Source: Verrucomicrobia bacterium UBA1731
Lineage (GTDB): Bacteria; Verrucomicrobiota; Kiritimatiellia; RFP12; UBA1067
Direction of reading: 5' to 3'
DNA length: 13,072 nt
Assembly (NCBI GenBank): GCA_002317575.1
Contig: DCIH01000046.1
Span: 26,693 to 39,764 of the forward strand
Under the pieces are notes generated by a model. That model worked only from the letters and a program-made list of their open reading frames with translations. It was not told the origin of the DNA and searched no databases. Positions 12,795 to 13,072 of this stretch are shown piece by piece; the stretch's first letter is position 1; each line of letters opens with the position of its first letter. A program made the translations under genes and the position numbers.

Positions 12795-13072
12795 TCAATC
12801 CTGATCGAGTTCCGCCTGGAGCTTCGCGAGGAAATCCGCCAGCTTGAACGCACCCAGGTCGCCCTCGGCGCGCGAACGTACCGAAATCTGGCCGGCCGCC
12901 TCGTCGCGCGGACCCACCACCACCTGGTAGGGAACCTTCATCAGCGTCGCCGCGCGGATCTTCGCGCCGAGCTTCTCGGCCGAAACGTCCACGTCCACGC
13001 GCAGGCCCTTCGCCTTGAGCGCGGCCTGGATCTTCTTCGCGTAGTCAAGCGCCTTGTCCGAAATCGGCAGGA
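12795..13072 (-). CDS. thrS: Threonyl-tRNA synthetase, C-terminal anticodon-binding domain (N-terminal part beyond window)
   Basis: The 91 visible residues match the end of class II threonyl-tRNA synthetase, which charges tRNA-Thr. The block beginning 'LPISDKALDYAKKIQAAL' corresponds to the start of the second half of the HGTP anticodon-binding domain. 'EKLGAKIRAATLMKVPYQVV' and 'VVGPRDEAAGQISVRSR' are the diagnostic family motifs, and 'GDLGAFKLADFLAKL' closes the domain. The TGA stop is at 12795-12797. The catalytic core lies beyond the right edge, so integrity of the gene cannot be judged. It is a housekeeping marker useful for placing the organism. Confidence 0.93.
   Translation of the reverse strand, partial: LPISDKALDYAKKIQAALKAKGLRVDVDVSAEKLGAKIRAATLMKVPYQVVVGPRDEAAGQISVRSRAEGDLGAFKLADFLAKLQAELDQD

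Noticed and set aside
12701..12853. N-terminal extension of the deaminase to 12853
   Set aside because: It would run through the thrS stop region, the palindrome and the heptamer repeats. The ATG at 12700 has a good ribosome site and fits family length.

Overview
The window is GC-rich and every credible gene lies on the minus strand, so it reads from position 13072 down to 1. Two blocks can be seen. The gene repertoire points to the PVC superphylum: a Chlamydia-like type III secretion (T3SS) gene order, a Tat-exported Gfo/Idh/MocA oxidoreductase, and a secreted DUF1080 / 3-keto-disaccharide hydrolase. A Verrucomicrobiota or Kiritimatiellota-type bacterium is my best guess. No rRNA, tRNA, CRISPR array, transposase or integrase was seen.

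Block 1 (13072 to about 8902) holds the C-terminal end of threonyl-tRNA synthetase, a deoxycytidylate deaminase, a Tat-signal Gfo/Idh/MocA oxidoreductase, a DUF1080 protein overlapping it by 4 bp, an ECF sigma factor 5 bp further on, and an unrecognised 86-residue ORF. Two intergenic regions carry a GC-only palindrome with an identical 16-bp core. Period-7 short repeats also occur in gene junctions of both blocks.

Block 2 (8854 to 1) is a compact T3SS operon behind a sigma70-like promoter (TGGACA, 17 bp, TATACT). The order is sctC (outer-membrane secretin), an AIM24-like protein, sctW (gatekeeper, CopN/YopN type), a CesT/Scc1-like chaperone, an unrecognised 145-residue protein, sctV (export gate), sctD (inner-membrane ring with a cytoplasmic FHA domain), an sctE-like needle co-chaperone, and sctF (needle), which is cut by the window edge. 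Most junctions are 4-bp ATGA overlaps or gaps of 5 to 15 bp, which suggests translational coupling.

Together these genes would supply the outer ring, inner ring, gate, gatekeeper with its chaperone, and needle with its chaperone. The ATPase (SctN), SctJ, SctQ and SctR/S/T/U are absent and may lie beyond the left edge or elsewhere. The features least explained by known T3SSs are the AIM24-like protein inside the operon, the 145-residue protein just before sctV, and the ECF sigma factor plus small ORF directly upstream of the secretion operon, a position that recalls HrpL-type control.
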